Below, one piece after another: positions 17,048 through 26,583 of a stretch of DNA of 64,000 nt (its first letter is position 1; the number at the start of each line of letters is the position of its first letter). The position numbers and the translations under genes are program-made. The notes below the pieces were generated by a model, which made no database searches, was not told the DNA's origin, and was given only the letters and a program-made list of their open reading frames with translations. This DNA is from Propionibacteriales bacterium (lineage in GTDB: Bacteria > Actinomycetota > Actinomycetes > Propionibacteriales > Nocardioidaceae): contig JAPLCB010000006.1 in the NCBI GenBank assembly GCA_026392455.1, forward strand, positions 1 to 64,000, given 5' to 3'.

Positions 17048-18295
17048 CTAGTAGGAGACCGGCTGCACCTTGATCCCGTTGAGCCAGCCGGACCGCAGCC
17101 GCTTCTCGGGCCCGGTCCGGGTGATGCCCGGCGCCAGGTCGGCCAGTGCGTCGAAGATCATCCGGATCTCGGTCCGGGCCAGGTTGGCGCCGATGCAGTA
17201 GTGCGCGCCGTGGCCGCCGAAGGCGAGGTGGGGGTTCGGGTCGCGCAGGATGTTGAAGGTGTGCGCGTCGGTGAAGACGTCCTCGTCGTAGTTCGCACTG
17301 GCGTAGAAGAGGCCGACCCGCTGGCCGGCGAGGACCTCGACGCCGCCGACCTCGGTGTCCTCCAGGGCGGTGCGCTGGAAGGAGGTCACCGGGGTGGCCC
17401 ACCGGATCACCTCGTCGACCATGGTGCTCGGCCGCTCCCTGACCCACAGGTCCCACTGGTCGGGGTGGTCGAAGAACGCCTTCATGCCGTGGGTGGTGGC
17501 GTTGCGGGTGGTCTCGTTGCCGGCGACGGCGAGCGCGATCACGAAGAAGCCGAACTCGTCGTCGGTCAGGCCGCGCCCGTCCACGTCGGCGTTCACGAGC
17601 TTGGTGACGATGTCGTCGCGCGGGTTCTCGCGGCGGTCCGCGGCGAGCATCATCGAGTACATCAGCACCTCGGCCGCGGCGGCCGCGGGGTCGTTGTCCT
17701 CGCGTGCCAGGTCGGCGTCCTCGGCCCCGGTCATCTGGTTGGTCCAGTCGAAGATCTTCTGGCGGTCCTCGGCCGGTACGCCGAGCATGTCGCCGATCAC
17801 CTCCAGCGGGAACTGGGAGGCGACCTGGTCGACGAAGTTGCCGCCGCCGGTCGCGACCGCGTCGGCGACGATCCGGCGGGCCACCAGATCCAGGCCCTCC
17901 TCCAGTGCGTTGATCGCGCGCGGGGTGAAACCGCGGCTGATGATCGAGCGCAGCTGGGTGTGCTCGGGCGCGTCCTGGTTGATGATCACCACCTGGGTCA
18001 TCTCGATCGACTCCCGGGTCGAGGTCTCCGGGTTCCGGATGATCACCCCGTTCTCGCGGCTGGAGAAGACCTTGTTGTTCTTGGAGACCGCCAGCACGTC
18101 AGCATGCTTGGTCACCGCCCAGTAGCCGGTCCCGGAGGCCTCGGACATGCCGGCCCGGGCGTTGGCAGGTTGCTCGACCCAGAACACCGGCTGGCTGCGT
18201 CGCAGGGCCGCGAATTCGTCGTACGGGACGCCGGCGAGGTTGGTGTCGGGGTCGGTGAAGTCGAACCCGGTCGGGATGATCGGTGCGGAAGTCAT
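17048..18295 (-). CDS. Cytochrome P450 (CYP125/CYP124-like)
   Basis: 415 residues. The I-helix AVAGNETTRNA with NETTR in place of G(A)ETT, the ExxR helix EVIRW, and heme loop FGGHGAHYCIGANLAR (Cys367) are visible. The AGNETTRN and GAHYCIGANLAR pairing resembles steroid side-chain and branched-lipid hydroxylases CYP125, CYP142 and CYP124, so a lipid or sterol substrate is plausible but unproven. No redox partner is adjacent. It is divergent from a TetR gene with an operator-like region between. Confidence 0.88.
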   Translation of the reverse strand: MTSAPIIPTGFDFTDPDTNLAGVPYDEFAALRRSQPVFWVEQPANARAGMSEASGTGYWAVTKHADVLAVSKNNKVFSSRENGVIIRNPETSTRESIEMTQVVIINQDAPEHTQLRSIISRGFTPRAINALEEGLDLVARRIVADAVATGGGNFVDQVASQFPLEVIGDMLGVPAEDRQKIFDWTNQMTGAEDADLAREDNDPAAAAAEVLMYSMMLAADRRENPRDDIVTKLVNADVDGRGLTDDEFGFFVIALAVAGNETTRNATTHGMKAFFDHPDQWDLWVRERPSTMVDEVIRWATPVTSFQRTALEDTEVGGVEVLAGQRVGLFYASANYDEDVFTDAHTFNILRDPNPHLAFGGHGAHYCIGANLARTEIRMIFDALADLAPGITRTGPEKRLRSGWLNGIKVQPVSY

Positions 18296-18300
18296 GGTGC

Positions 18301-18352
18301 GACCATACAGATCAAGACTTCTGTATGTACATAGTTGCGAAAGTGTATGGTC
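18301..18352. promoter_or_regulatory. Divergent P450/TetR operator region
   Basis: GACCATACA (18301-18309) is mirrored by TGTATGGTC (18344-18352). Inside them CATACAG (18304-18310) pairs with CTGTATG (18321-18327). The three CATAC/GTATG half-sites lie between the P450 start (18295) and the TetR start (18358), so both promoters could be controlled from here. Confidence 0.65.
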
Positions 18353-18357
18353 GGCGC

Positions 18358-18963
18358 ATGCGCACGCACGGCTGGAACGGCAGTCCGCCCCAGGATGCCG
18401 ACGAAGCCCGGGCCCGGATCCTGGCAGCCGCCCGGGCTCGGCTCGCCGCAGCCGGCAGCACCCACATCTCCGAGGTCGCCGAGCTGCTGGGCGTCACCCG
18501 GCAGACCGTCTACCGGTACTTCCCCACGACCGACGACCTGCTGAACGCTGCCGCGACCGAGGCGGTCACCGAGCTCGAGGGCCAGCTCGTCCAGCACGTG
18601 ATCGACCACCTGGCCCGAACCGGAGGCGACGCCGCGGACGCCGCGGTCGAGATCGTTGCGTACGTCTACGAGCACCTGCGGGGAGACCCGGCCCTGAACC
18701 GGCTGGTCGCTCCGGGCCGGATCACCGCGACGGTGGCCGGGCTGACCACCCCGTCGGCGATCGCGCTGGGACGCGCGTGGTTGACCAGCTTCCCGGTGGA
18801 CTGGACGGCGATCGGGCCGGGGGACGAGGCCCAGGCCGAGCTGGTCGAGCACCTGCTGCGGACGCTGCAGTCGTTCGTCCTCGACCCGGGCGAGCCCGGA
18901 CGCTCCGGCCCCCAGCTGCGGGCCTACCTGCAGCGTTGGCTCGCGCCCGCCCTACGCGGCTGA
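18358..18963 (+). CDS. TetR family transcriptional regulator
   Basis: About 201 residues from ATG 18358; an earlier ATG in frame at 18283 would run back through the operator and into the P450 gene. The HTH is EARARILAAARARLAAAGSTHISEVAELLGVTRQTVYRYF. It is divergent from the P450 and probably represses it through the CATAC/GTATG boxes. The 3' end overlaps the convergent PAP2 gene by 12 bases. Confidence 0.85.
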   Translation: MRTHGWNGSPPQDADEARARILAAARARLAAAGSTHISEVAELLGVTRQTVYRYFPTTDDLLNAAATEAVTELEGQLVQHVIDHLARTGGDAADAAVEIVAYVYEHLRGDPALNRLVAPGRITATVAGLTTPSAIALGRAWLTSFPVDWTAIGPGDEAQAELVEHLLRTLQSFVLDPGEPGRSGPQLRAYLQRWLAPALRG

Positions 18964-19938
18964 GTTCCGGCGTTCCCACCAGGACGCGGCCACCATCACC
19001 AGACCGGCCAGCACGCCACCGGCGAGGACGTCGATGACGTAGTGCTCGCCGAAGTACACCAGTGCTGTCGACATCGCCAGCGGGTAGAGCAGCAGCAGCC
19101 AGCGCCAGCCGCTCTGCAGCCGCTGGATCGCGTAGAACGCGATCAGGAAGGTCACCCCGGCATGCAGGGACGGCATCGCGGCCACCTTGTTGCCGACCCC
19201 CTGGAGGATGATGTTCGCGCGCTCCAGGCCGATCGCGGAGAACCCGCGGCTGGTGATCCGGTGGACCTCGGGGGTGAGGCCTTCGTCCGAGGCCATCCAC
19301 GGGGGTGCCATCGGGTAGAGGAAGTAGATGAACAGGGCGGCGAAGTTGAGCCCGATGTAGCGGCGCATCCAGCGCTTCCAGGACTCCCGGTTGCGGACCC
19401 AGAGCACCGCCGCGATGGTCAGGCCGAGGAAGAAGTGGGTCCCGTAGGTGATGCTGAAGAACAGGTCGTACCAGTGCGTCGGCGTCTCGGTCACGCACGG
19501 GACCGCGCACCACGCGTGCTGCAGCTGCTCGGTCGGCAGCTGGTCGCCGAACCCGAACGTCCGGCTCAGCCAGCGGTCGACGTCGATCGGCATCTGCTTG
19601 TGCACCGGTACGCCGAGGTTGTCGGCCAGCGCCCGGCTGAAGTAGTAGACCGTTAGTCCGGCCAGGACCGGCCACCAGTCCGCCGGGAACCTGCGGTGGT
19701 AGGACCAGGGCGCGTCGATGTTCCAGGCGATGCCAGCGGCCCAGATCCAGAGGAAGACCCCGATCGGGTCGTTCGGGAAACCGATGAACGCGGTCCACAG
19801 CACGAACGCGCCGACGTAGACGACCATCGCTCGGAGCCGGTGGGCCCGGCTGGTGAACGGCTTGTCGGCTCCGGAGACGGCGGTCTTCGAGGGCTCGCGC
19901 TCGTCGAGCCCGGATCCGAGCTCGACTTCACTGGACAT
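18952..19938 (-). CDS. PAP2-superfamily integral membrane phosphatase (inositol phosphorylceramide synthase-like)
   Basis: 328 residues with about six membrane segments. The PAP2 catalytic residues lie in KVAAMPSLHAGVTF and YFGEHYVIDVLAG (second His and Asp). Members hydrolyse or transfer phosphate on lipid headgroups at the membrane face. The long loop between the first segments (DVDRWLSRTFGFGDQLPTEQLQ) is typical of the AUR1/IPC-synthase-like bacterial subgroup, often found near lipid genes. The substrate is unknown. The 72-base gap upstream shows no special feature. Confidence 0.8.
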   Translation of the reverse strand: MSSEVELGSGLDEREPSKTAVSGADKPFTSRAHRLRAMVVYVGAFVLWTAFIGFPNDPIGVFLWIWAAGIAWNIDAPWSYHRRFPADWWPVLAGLTVYYFSRALADNLGVPVHKQMPIDVDRWLSRTFGFGDQLPTEQLQHAWCAVPCVTETPTHWYDLFFSITYGTHFFLGLTIAAVLWVRNRESWKRWMRRYIGLNFAALFIYFLYPMAPPWMASDEGLTPEVHRITSRGFSAIGLERANIILQGVGNKVAAMPSLHAGVTFLIAFYAIQRLQSGWRWLLLLYPLAMSTALVYFGEHYVIDVLAGGVLAGLVMVAASWWERRNSAA

Positions 19939-20010
19939 GCGCGGAAGTCTAGACAGAACCCGTTGGTCTCGAATGCGATTTCACGCCTTGGTCCGTTCAC
20001 CTGCGCGTGC

Positions 20011-20871
20011 TCAGGAACCCGCGGGGAACGGCACTCCCATCGGGTTGCCGGCCGGGAGCGACCCGGCCCGGGCGATCGCCCGCGCCAGGCCGCCGAGCAC
20101 CTGGCGGACCAGGGCGCCCTCGGCCTCCAGCAGCGCGGTCGGACCGCTGGCCAGCCGGTCGGTGTCCGCCTCGATCCTGGTCCTCAGGTCGCGGCCGGTC
20201 CCGGTCAGCCCGCGGCCGCCCGGCTCCAGCAGTCCCCGGGCGGTCAGGCTGTCGGCTGCGGCGTCCCACTCGGCGTCGGTCCAGCCGCGGTTCGGCTGCA
20301 GCGTCTCCCGGGCCAGCGGGCCGTCGGCGACGTGGGTGATCGAGGTCTCCAGGCCGGACAGTCCGGCCAGCGTCGCCGCGAGGACGTGCCCGTCACCGCG
20401 GTGCTCGCGCAGCGCGGTCGCGGCCCACCAGAGCCGCCCTGCCAGGTCGTCGGGGACGTCCACGTCGACCCAGGCAGCAGCCAGCGCGCGACCGTCGTAC
20501 GAGGCGGCTTCGGCTGCCCGGACCAGCAGGTCGGCGACCCGCCGGGCATCGGCGAGGCTGCCGTCGGAGATCAGCGGGTGCAAGGTGCGGGACACCGCCT
20601 CGAGCCGGCTCGCGACCGCCTGGGCGGGGGTGATCCGTGACCACACCTTCGGGAGGGCCTTCGCCACCATCTCCGGGGCGAAGCCGAAGAAGAGTGCGGT
20701 CACCGGTGCGGCGGCGACGGCCCCCAGCGGTGCGGCCCGGCCGGCGAAGTAGCCGTTCCAGAAGCCGTGCAGACCGGCGTCGGCCAGGCAACCCGAGACG
20801 GCCGGGTCGAAGTAGACGATCGCGTGGACCGGTTCGTAGTGCGACCAGAGGTCGCGCTCGGGGCTCAGCAT
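20011..20871 (-). CDS. SCO6745 family protein (winged-helix-like)
   Basis: 286 residues starting MLSPERDLWSHYEPVHAIVYF. It has the SCO6745-like pattern of a helical N-terminus (GFWNGYFAGRAAPLG, VTALFFGFAPEMVAKALP) followed by a winged-helix-like C-terminus (WTDAEWDAAADSLTARGLLE and TGTGRDLRTRIE). The family is actinobacterial, of unknown function. The ATG lies inside the end of the upstream AhpD-like gene (seven-base overlap), so the two are coupled. Confidence 0.75.
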   Translation of the reverse strand: MLSPERDLWSHYEPVHAIVYFDPAVSGCLADAGLHGFWNGYFAGRAAPLGAVAAAPVTALFFGFAPEMVAKALPKVWSRITPAQAVASRLEAVSRTLHPLISDGSLADARRVADLLVRAAEAASYDGRALAAAWVDVDVPDDLAGRLWWAATALREHRGDGHVLAATLAGLSGLETSITHVADGPLARETLQPNRGWTDAEWDAAADSLTARGLLEPGGRGLTGTGRDLRTRIEADTDRLASGPTALLEAEGALVRQVLGGLARAIARAGSLPAGNPMGVPFPAGS

Positions 20872-21650
20872 CCTTCGAGGACGGTCGGTTCGAGCACCGT
20901 GAGGTTGCCGTCGAGGTCGGTGGTGAACAGCTCGACCCCGTCGGCGACGGTGGCCGCGTCCGCGCCGAGGGCGACCGCGATCTTGTTCGCCGCGTTCCGC
21001 ATCACGTCCAGGACCACCTCGAGGACCTCCGCCTCGGTCAGGTGCGTCCGCGCCGCGGCCACCGTCTCGTCGGTGACCGCGTCCGGGGTCAGCACCAGCG
21101 CGTCGACCAGGCCGAGGGCAGCCTTGGTTGCCGGGGGCAGATTGCTGGACGGCCAGTCGTCGACGGCGTCGAAGTCCTCGTCGCGGGCACCGTCGGCGAT
21201 CGCGTCCTGGCTGCGCCGGGACTTGCAGACGGCGCAGTCGTGCAGTCGGGCACCGCGCAGGCGGACCAGCTCGGTGGTGGTCAGGTCGAGGTGCCGCAGT
21301 CGGGCGACCGCGCTCATGAACGACTCCAGCAGGGACCAGCTGTCGCCGTCGTACGGGACGGGGGCGGGCCAGCTGCCAGCGCCGAGCACGGCGTCCAGGA
21401 CCGAGCGGACCCGGGGGACGAAGTCGGCGACGTAGATCTCCTGGACGACGGCGAAGGCGCGGTCGCCGGTCGCGGCGTAGAACGCAGCCCGTTGGCTGCC
21501 GTCGGTCGCGGCGACGTCCAGGCCGAACTGGTCGGCGAACTCGGCCACCGCCGGGTCCTCGCGAGGAGGTCTCGGCAGCCCCGCGATCTGGTCGAAGATC
21601 CCGGCGACCTCGGGGAAGGTGGCAGTCAGGGCCTCGCGTCCGGTGCTCAT
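20865..21650 (-). CDS. Carboxymuconolactone decarboxylase / AhpD-like protein
   Basis: 261 residues. HDCAVCKSRR (Cys139, Cys142) is the CxxC active site of AhpD-type peroxidase-linked proteins. It is embedded in the helical CMD fold (LTTTELVRLRGARLHDCAVCKSRRSQD). AhpD-like proteins reduce peroxides through thiols, but many relatives are unassigned. It forms a two-gene unit with the SCO6745-family protein. It is divergent from a small membrane-protein gene, with 36 bases between starts. Confidence 0.75.
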   Translation of the reverse strand: MSTGREALTATFPEVAGIFDQIAGLPRPPREDPAVAEFADQFGLDVAATDGSQRAAFYAATGDRAFAVVQEIYVADFVPRVRSVLDAVLGAGSWPAPVPYDGDSWSLLESFMSAVARLRHLDLTTTELVRLRGARLHDCAVCKSRRSQDAIADGARDEDFDAVDDWPSSNLPPATKAALGLVDALVLTPDAVTDETVAAARTHLTEAEVLEVVLDVMRNAANKIAVALGADAATVADGVELFTTDLDGNLTVLEPTVLEGC

Positions 21651-21686
21651 CGGCCAAGGGAACCATGAACCTGGCAGACTCAGGGC

Positions 21687-21911
21687 GTGTTCACATCGCT
21701 GGGTCAGGTGCCGTTCGGGGTGTGGTGCGGCGCGGCCGTGATCGTGGCGGCGGCCTGGATGCAGGACGGTTGGGGCTTCGTGCTCGGGATCCTGATCATC
21801 GGATTCACCACGTTCACCCACCTCTACGCCCAGAACCGCCCCGACGAGGGTGAGCAGGTCGACGACGGTGAGGACGACGGTTGGGGCGCCGCGGAGGACC
21901 CGCAGCCGTAG
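21687..21911 (+). CDS. Small membrane protein
   Basis: 74 residues from GTG. There are two close hydrophobic segments, VPFGVWCGAAVIVAAAWM and WGFVLGILIIGFTTFTHLYA, then an acidic tail (DEGEQVDDGEDDGWGAAEDPQP). I do not recognise the family. The short leader and GTG start suggest a leaderless or nearly leaderless mRNA. Confidence 0.6.
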   Translation: MFTSLGQVPFGVWCGAAVIVAAAWMQDGWGFVLGILIIGFTTFTHLYAQNRPDEGEQVDDGEDDGWGAAEDPQP

Positions 21912-22064
21912 GCCCGCTGGCCACCCGCTGTCCACTGCGCCCGACTTCGGGCGAACGTCCGCTGTTCCCACACCGAGGCGTCGGTGCCGGTTCACCCTGC
22001 GTTCGCTCGTGGCTGTGACGTTCGGCTTGCCCTGCTGACGTCTTGATACCCGAGGTCGCACCTG

Positions 22065-25061
22065 ATGCACACCTTCCGCACTCGTTTGGTCGTTCCCGCC
22101 CTGATCGGCCTCGCCGCGATCCTGGCCGCTGGTCTGGTGCTGGTCACCCCGGCCTTCGCCGCCGACGGCGACGTGCGGATCAACGAGTTCTCCTCCAACA
22201 ACCCGGACTTCATCGAGCTGATCAACACCGGCACGGCTCCGGTGGACCTCGCCGGGTGGGTCCTGAAGGACAACTCGGAGACGAACTCGTACACGTTCCC
22301 GGCCGGCAGCAGCATCGCCGCCGGCGCGATCAAGGGGATCAGCGGCGAGGGTGTCGAGTTCCTGTTCGGCCTCGGGAACGGGGACGCGGTGCGGCTGTTC
22401 GCGCCCGGAGGCACCGTCGTCGACTCGTACGTCTACCCGGGTCACCCGCCGGCCGGCAAGAGCTACAGCCGCTGCCCGCAGGGGACCGGGCCGTTCGTCA
22501 CCACCGGCAACGCCACCAAGGGACTGCCCAACAACTGCGTGGTCGCACCGGTGACGCCGAACGTCACCATCAACGAGGTCGAGTCCAACGGCGACCAGGT
22601 CGCGGACTGGGTCGAGCTGAGGAACAACGGCACCACCGCGGTGGACGTGTCCGGCTGGAAGATCCTGGACAACGACCCGGCGCACACCTCGACCCCGGTC
22701 GTCGTCCCCAACGGCACCAGCATCCCGGCCGGTGGCTACTACGCCATCTACACCGAGATCGCGCAGACCCCGGGCTTCGGTCTCGGAGGCGCGGACAGCG
22801 CCACCCTCTTCCTGCCCAACGGCAGCACCCAGGTCGACTCCTACGCCTGGACCGTCCACGCGGCCACGACCTACGGCCGCTGCCCCGACGGCACCGGTGC
22901 CTTCACCACGACCACGACGTCGACCCGTGGCCTGGCCAACGCCTGCAGCCCGGTCCGGATCAACGAGGTCGAGTCCAGCGGCGGTACGCCCGGTGACTGG
23001 ATCGAGCTGAAGAACATCAGTGCCGCGCCGGTCAACCTCGGCGGCTGGTCGGTCAAGGACAGCGGCGAGTCGCCGTACACGATCCCGAGCGGTACGACGA
23101 TCGCCGCCAACGGCTACCTGGTTCTCGACGAGGCGCAGTTCGTCTTCGGTCTCGGCGGGGCCGACGCGGTCCGACTCCTCGACACCACCGGCACGCTGGT
23201 CGAGTCGTACGCCTGGACCACGGCCGCGCTGCAGACCTACGGCCGGTGCAAGGACGGCGTCGGTGACTTCAAGGACACCAGGGCATCGACCAAGGGTGCT
23301 GCCAACTCCTGCCCCGGCCTGGAGACGACGCCGTGGCCCGGTGACCAGACCGTCACCACCGCCGACCTGTCGGCGACCTTCCTGCAGGACCTCTCCGGGC
23401 TGACCTTCGACCCTGCCGACCCGGACGTGCTCTGGGCCGCGCAGAACAAGAAGGGCACCCTCTTCAAGCTAGTCCGCGACGCCAGCAACACCTGGGTCCC
23501 GGCGGCGGGATGGCCCAAGGACCCGAAGTACACGGCCACACCGACCTCGGTCAACGGCCCCGACACCGAGGGCCTGACCATCGGTCCGGACGGTTTCGTC
23601 TACCTGGCCTCCGAGCGGAACAACGACGCCAGCGGCGTGAGCCGGATGTCGGTGCTGCGCTTCGACCCGAACGCGACCGGGTCGACGATCCTGCCGACGT
23701 CCGAGTGGGACCTGACCAGCAAGATCCCGGCGGCGGGAGCGAACCTGGGCCTCGAGGGCGTCGCGTTCGTGCCGGACAGCTACCTGGTCGGCAACGGCTT
23801 CAAGGACGAGAGCACGAATGCTCCGTACAACCCGGCGACCTACCCGGCCCACGGGTCCGGGCTCTACTTCGTCGCCGTGGAGGACACCGGTGACCTGATC
23901 GGGTTCGCGCTCGACGCCGACGGAGTCACCTCGCACAAGATCGCTACCATCGACAGTGGCTTCGAGCACCTCGCCGACGTCAACTTCGACCCCGAGCGCC
24001 AGCGCCTCTGGGCGGTCACCGACGACACCCACGACGGCAAGACCTCGCAGCTCAAGATCGACGCCTCCGGGGCCTTCGTCGTGGACACCGCCTTCGATCG
24101 CCCGGCCGGGATGCCGAACCTCAACAACGAGGGTCTGGCCATCGCGCCGCAGTCGCGCTGCGTCGCCGGCAAGAAGGAGGTCCTCTGGTCCGACGACGGC
24201 GACACCGGCGGCAACTCCCTGCGGCGCGGCACCATCAACTGCACCGTGCCTGCCGCCCAGAACGTCACCTTCACCTCGATCCCGCAGTCACCGGTCGTCG
24301 GCGGCACCTACGCGGTGACGGCCACCGGGGGTGGCTCGACCAACCCGGTCGTGATCTCGGTCGACCCGCTCTCCCTCGGGTCGTGCTCGATCACCGGCAC
24401 CGTGGTCAGCTTCCTGCACACCGGGGAGTGCATCGTCCGGGCGACCCAGGCTGCGGCGCAGGGCTACCTCGCGGGCGCTGCTGTCCAGACGGTGATCATC
24501 GCCAAGGCGGCACAGCAGATCTCCTTCGCGCAGCCCGGCGACACGACGTTCAGCGCTGCCAGTGTGCCGCTGACGGCGTCCGCGGACTCCGGACTCGCGG
24601 TCGCGTTCGCCTCGGTGACGCCGGACGTCTGCGTGATCGACGGCGCGTCGGCCCGCCCGGTGGCGGCCGGCACCTGCACCGTCACGGCGACCCAGGCGGG
24701 CAGCGACGACTACCTCGCCGCCGAGCCGGTGTCGCGGTCGCTGACGGTGGCCAAGGCGCCGATCGTGGTCACCACGAGGTCGACCTCCGGGCTGGTCAGC
24801 CTGCTGACGCTCAAGATCACCTACACCAGCACCGTGAAGTCGGTGATCACCGGCCTCCCGGTCCCCGGGGTGGTCGTCACCACCCGGATCGACGGCGGCG
24901 CGCCGACCAGCGGCTGCAAGGCGACCACCAACGCCAGCGGTGTCGCGACCTGCACCGTGGGCCCGGTCTCGATCGCGCTGGGGGTCAACTACAAGGCGTC
25001 CGCAGCCGAGTCGGCGAACCACCTCGCCGGGACGGGAAGCGCGTTCATCGGTCTCTTCTGA
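22065..25061 (+). CDS. Large secreted lamin-tail-domain protein with beta-propeller-like region and Ig-like repeats
   Basis: 998 residues. A signal peptide (MHTFRTRLVVPALIGLAAILAAG... AFAA) precedes three lamin-tail (LTD) domains beginning about residues 36, 165 and 297. Each starts with an RINE(F/V)(S/E)S-type strand and includes a Gly-Gly-Ala-Asp turn. From about 425 to 725 is an esterase-like phytase/propeller-type segment (GLTFDPADPDVLWAAQ, EGLTIGPDGFVYLASER). The rest is Ig-like repeats with FAQPGDTTFSAASVPLTASA typical of MBG/Big modules. LTD proteins are often exported nucleases or adhesins, but no nuclease domain is seen. GAGG lies upstream of the ATG. Confidence 0.82.
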   Translation: MHTFRTRLVVPALIGLAAILAAGLVLVTPAFAADGDVRINEFSSNNPDFIELINTGTAPVDLAGWVLKDNSETNSYTFPAGSSIAAGAIKGISGEGVEFLFGLGNGDAVRLFAPGGTVVDSYVYPGHPPAGKSYSRCPQGTGPFVTTGNATKGLPNNCVVAPVTPNVTINEVESNGDQVADWVELRNNGTTAVDVSGWKILDNDPAHTSTPVVVPNGTSIPAGGYYAIYTEIAQTPGFGLGGADSATLFLPNGSTQVDSYAWTVHAATTYGRCPDGTGAFTTTTTSTRGLANACSPVRINEVESSGGTPGDWIELKNISAAPVNLGGWSVKDSGESPYTIPSGTTIAANGYLVLDEAQFVFGLGGADAVRLLDTTGTLVESYAWTTAALQTYGRCKDGVGDFKDTRASTKGAANSCPGLETTPWPGDQTVTTADLSATFLQDLSGLTFDPADPDVLWAAQNKKGTLFKLVRDASNTWVPAAGWPKDPKYTATPTSVNGPDTEGLTIGPDGFVYLASERNNDASGVSRMSVLRFDPNATGSTILPTSEWDLTSKIPAAGANLGLEGVAFVPDSYLVGNGFKDESTNAPYNPATYPAHGSGLYFVAVEDTGDLIGFALDADGVTSHKIATIDSGFEHLADVNFDPERQRLWAVTDDTHDGKTSQLKIDASGAFVVDTAFDRPAGMPNLNNEGLAIAPQSRCVAGKKEVLWSDDGDTGGNSLRRGTINCTVPAAQNVTFTSIPQSPVVGGTYAVTATGGGSTNPVVISVDPLSLGSCSITGTVVSFLHTGECIVRATQAAAQGYLAGAAVQTVIIAKAAQQISFAQPGDTTFSAASVPLTASADSGLAVAFASVTPDVCVIDGASARPVAAGTCTVTATQAGSDDYLAAEPVSRSLTVAKAPIVVTTRSTSGLVSLLTLKITYTSTVKSVITGLPVPGVVVTTRIDGGAPTSGCKATTNASGVATCTVGPVSIALGVNYKASAAESANHLAGTGSAFIGLF

Positions 25062-25079
25062 CCGGCCGGCGGCCGCTGA

Positions 25080-26522
25080 TCAGGTGATCGAGTGGTCGAC
25101 CCAGGCACCGGAAGCGCCGGCGACGTCGTGCAACCGGGAGTTGGCGTCGCCGGTCCGCGGCACCCCGTACGTCGAACCGATCGCCTGGCACGCGGCGGCA
25201 GCCTGGGCGGCGGGGACGGCTGCGGTCACGGTCCAGGTGGCGCCGCTCAGGCACGCGGCCGGACGAACCTCGGTGCACGGCGATGCGATCCACCGGCCGT
25301 CCGCACCCAGCGCGGTGCACCCGCCGGCGCCGGCGCGCGGCTCGTCCGGGGCCCAGCTCCACAGCGTCGACTGGATCCGTCCGTCCTCGGGCAGCAGCTG
25401 GTCGAAACCGAACAGGTTCACGCCGCAGTTCGTCATCGCCTCGACCTTCTCCGGTGACAACCCCTCGGGGTTCACCGGAGGCCGCTGCGGGTCGAGCAGC
25501 GTCGAGACCAGGGTGGAGTCCTCGAAGTACCGCACCACCTGCTGGGCGTACACGCCCGGTCCGTAGGTCGCGTCGCACGCCGGGAATGCCCGGTACGCGG
25601 ACGCCTGTCCGCTCTCCACGTGGGCGCTGCTCCAGTCGAAGACCGCACTGGACCAGCCCGGTGCGCAGGACCCGACCAGGACCACCCGGGCGCCCGCCGC
25701 GCGGACGTCGTCGCGCGAGGTTCCCAGCGGGAGCGGCACGCACCCGTTCGCCGCGCGGTCGGCCGGGTTCGGTCGGTAGACCAGGCTGGTGCCGTTCGGT
25801 CGCTTCAGCACCGCGGCCAGCGTGCTCAGGATCGAGGTGTACGCCGCCGGATCCTTCACCGCGTCCTCCAGGTACAGCAGGATCACCGCGTCGCTGTTGG
25901 CGGGAGCGTTCAGCCAGGTGGCGATCTCCGGGAGCACCTTCGCGAACGACGATTCCGTGGTGCACCCGAGGTTGCCGACCTCGGCGCCCTGGCCGTGGCA
26001 GACGGTGACGACCTTCGGACCCAGCAGGCCGAGAATGCCGGGGACGTAGTGCAGGTCGAGCTCGAGCGAGCGGACGTCGATGTCGAGCTGCTGGGTCAGC
26101 GACAGCTGCTGGTTGGAGTCGGCCCGCGACACCGTGAACGGGTAGGACAGGCCGTTGAACGAGTTGTGGGTTCCGATCCACTGCACGTCACGGAAGGCGA
26201 CCGGATCGCTCAGCTCGTACTGGAACTGGGCGGTGCGGTGCACCCAGGACGACCGGTACGCGTCCCGCGCTGCCTGGGTGACGCTGTGTGCCAGCGGCAG
26301 GGAGCAGAGGGTGTCGGGGATCCCGGCCCGCCGGCACTCCGCTCCGACGGCGTCGAAGGTCTTGCCCAGCGCCACGCAGGGGATCGCGATCGGGCTGATC
26401 GCGTCGCACGGGGCTGTCGGGGACGGTGCCGCCGCGGTACCGGCGGACGGGGTGACGGCCAGGAACATTCCGGCCGCGATCAGGGCCGCGACGACGGCGC
26501 GGAGAAACCTGGGAGGGGTCAT
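25080..26522 (-). CDS. Secreted phosphatidylinositol-specific phospholipase C-like protein
   Basis: 480 residues, signal peptide MTPPRFLRAVVAALIAAGMFLAVTPSAGTA. FRDVQWIGTHNSFNGLSYPF carries the first catalytic His of the PI-PLC X fold, and DIDVRSLELDLHYVPG with VVTVCHGQGAEVG supplies the acidic pair and second His region. The last 80 residues, with paired Cys (AACLSGATW... AAAACQAIG) and GAWVDHS, resemble a C-type-lectin-like tail; this is weaker. It may act on phospholipid or glycosyl-PI outside the cell. AAGGTGG precedes the ATG. It is convergent with the lamin-tail gene. Confidence 0.78.
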   Translation of the reverse strand: MTPPRFLRAVVAALIAAGMFLAVTPSAGTAAAPSPTAPCDAISPIAIPCVALGKTFDAVGAECRRAGIPDTLCSLPLAHSVTQAARDAYRSSWVHRTAQFQYELSDPVAFRDVQWIGTHNSFNGLSYPFTVSRADSNQQLSLTQQLDIDVRSLELDLHYVPGILGLLGPKVVTVCHGQGAEVGNLGCTTESSFAKVLPEIATWLNAPANSDAVILLYLEDAVKDPAAYTSILSTLAAVLKRPNGTSLVYRPNPADRAANGCVPLPLGTSRDDVRAAGARVVLVGSCAPGWSSAVFDWSSAHVESGQASAYRAFPACDATYGPGVYAQQVVRYFEDSTLVSTLLDPQRPPVNPEGLSPEKVEAMTNCGVNLFGFDQLLPEDGRIQSTLWSWAPDEPRAGAGGCTALGADGRWIASPCTEVRPAACLSGATWTVTAAVPAAQAAAACQAIGSTYGVPRTGDANSRLHDVAGASGAWVDHSIT

Positions 26523-26545
26523 CGGGCCACCTTGGCACCGACGTA

Positions 26546-26557
26546 TGACCCAGGTCA
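26546..26557. promoter_or_regulatory. Dyad upstream of the PI-PLC-like gene
   Basis: TGACCCAGGTCA has 5-bp arms TGACC and GGTCA around CA, about 25 bases upstream of the PLC start codon on the minus strand. ACGAAC/GTTCGT flanks an A run next to it. Either could control the PLC promoter. Confidence 0.3.
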
Positions 26558-26583
26558 CACGAACGGGTCAAAAAAGTTCGTCG

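Noticed and set aside
18283-18357. ATG at 18283 as the TetR start
   Set aside because: It would put the operator and the promoter inside the gene and lies in the start of the divergent P450. The HTH begins after the ATG at 18358.
20011-21666. A single 551-codon gene covering both the AhpD-like and SCO6745 regions, or a frameshifted fusion
   Set aside because: The upstream half of that frame has no family features, and each of the two overlapping genes has its own start, stop and motifs, with a seven-base overlap typical of coupling.
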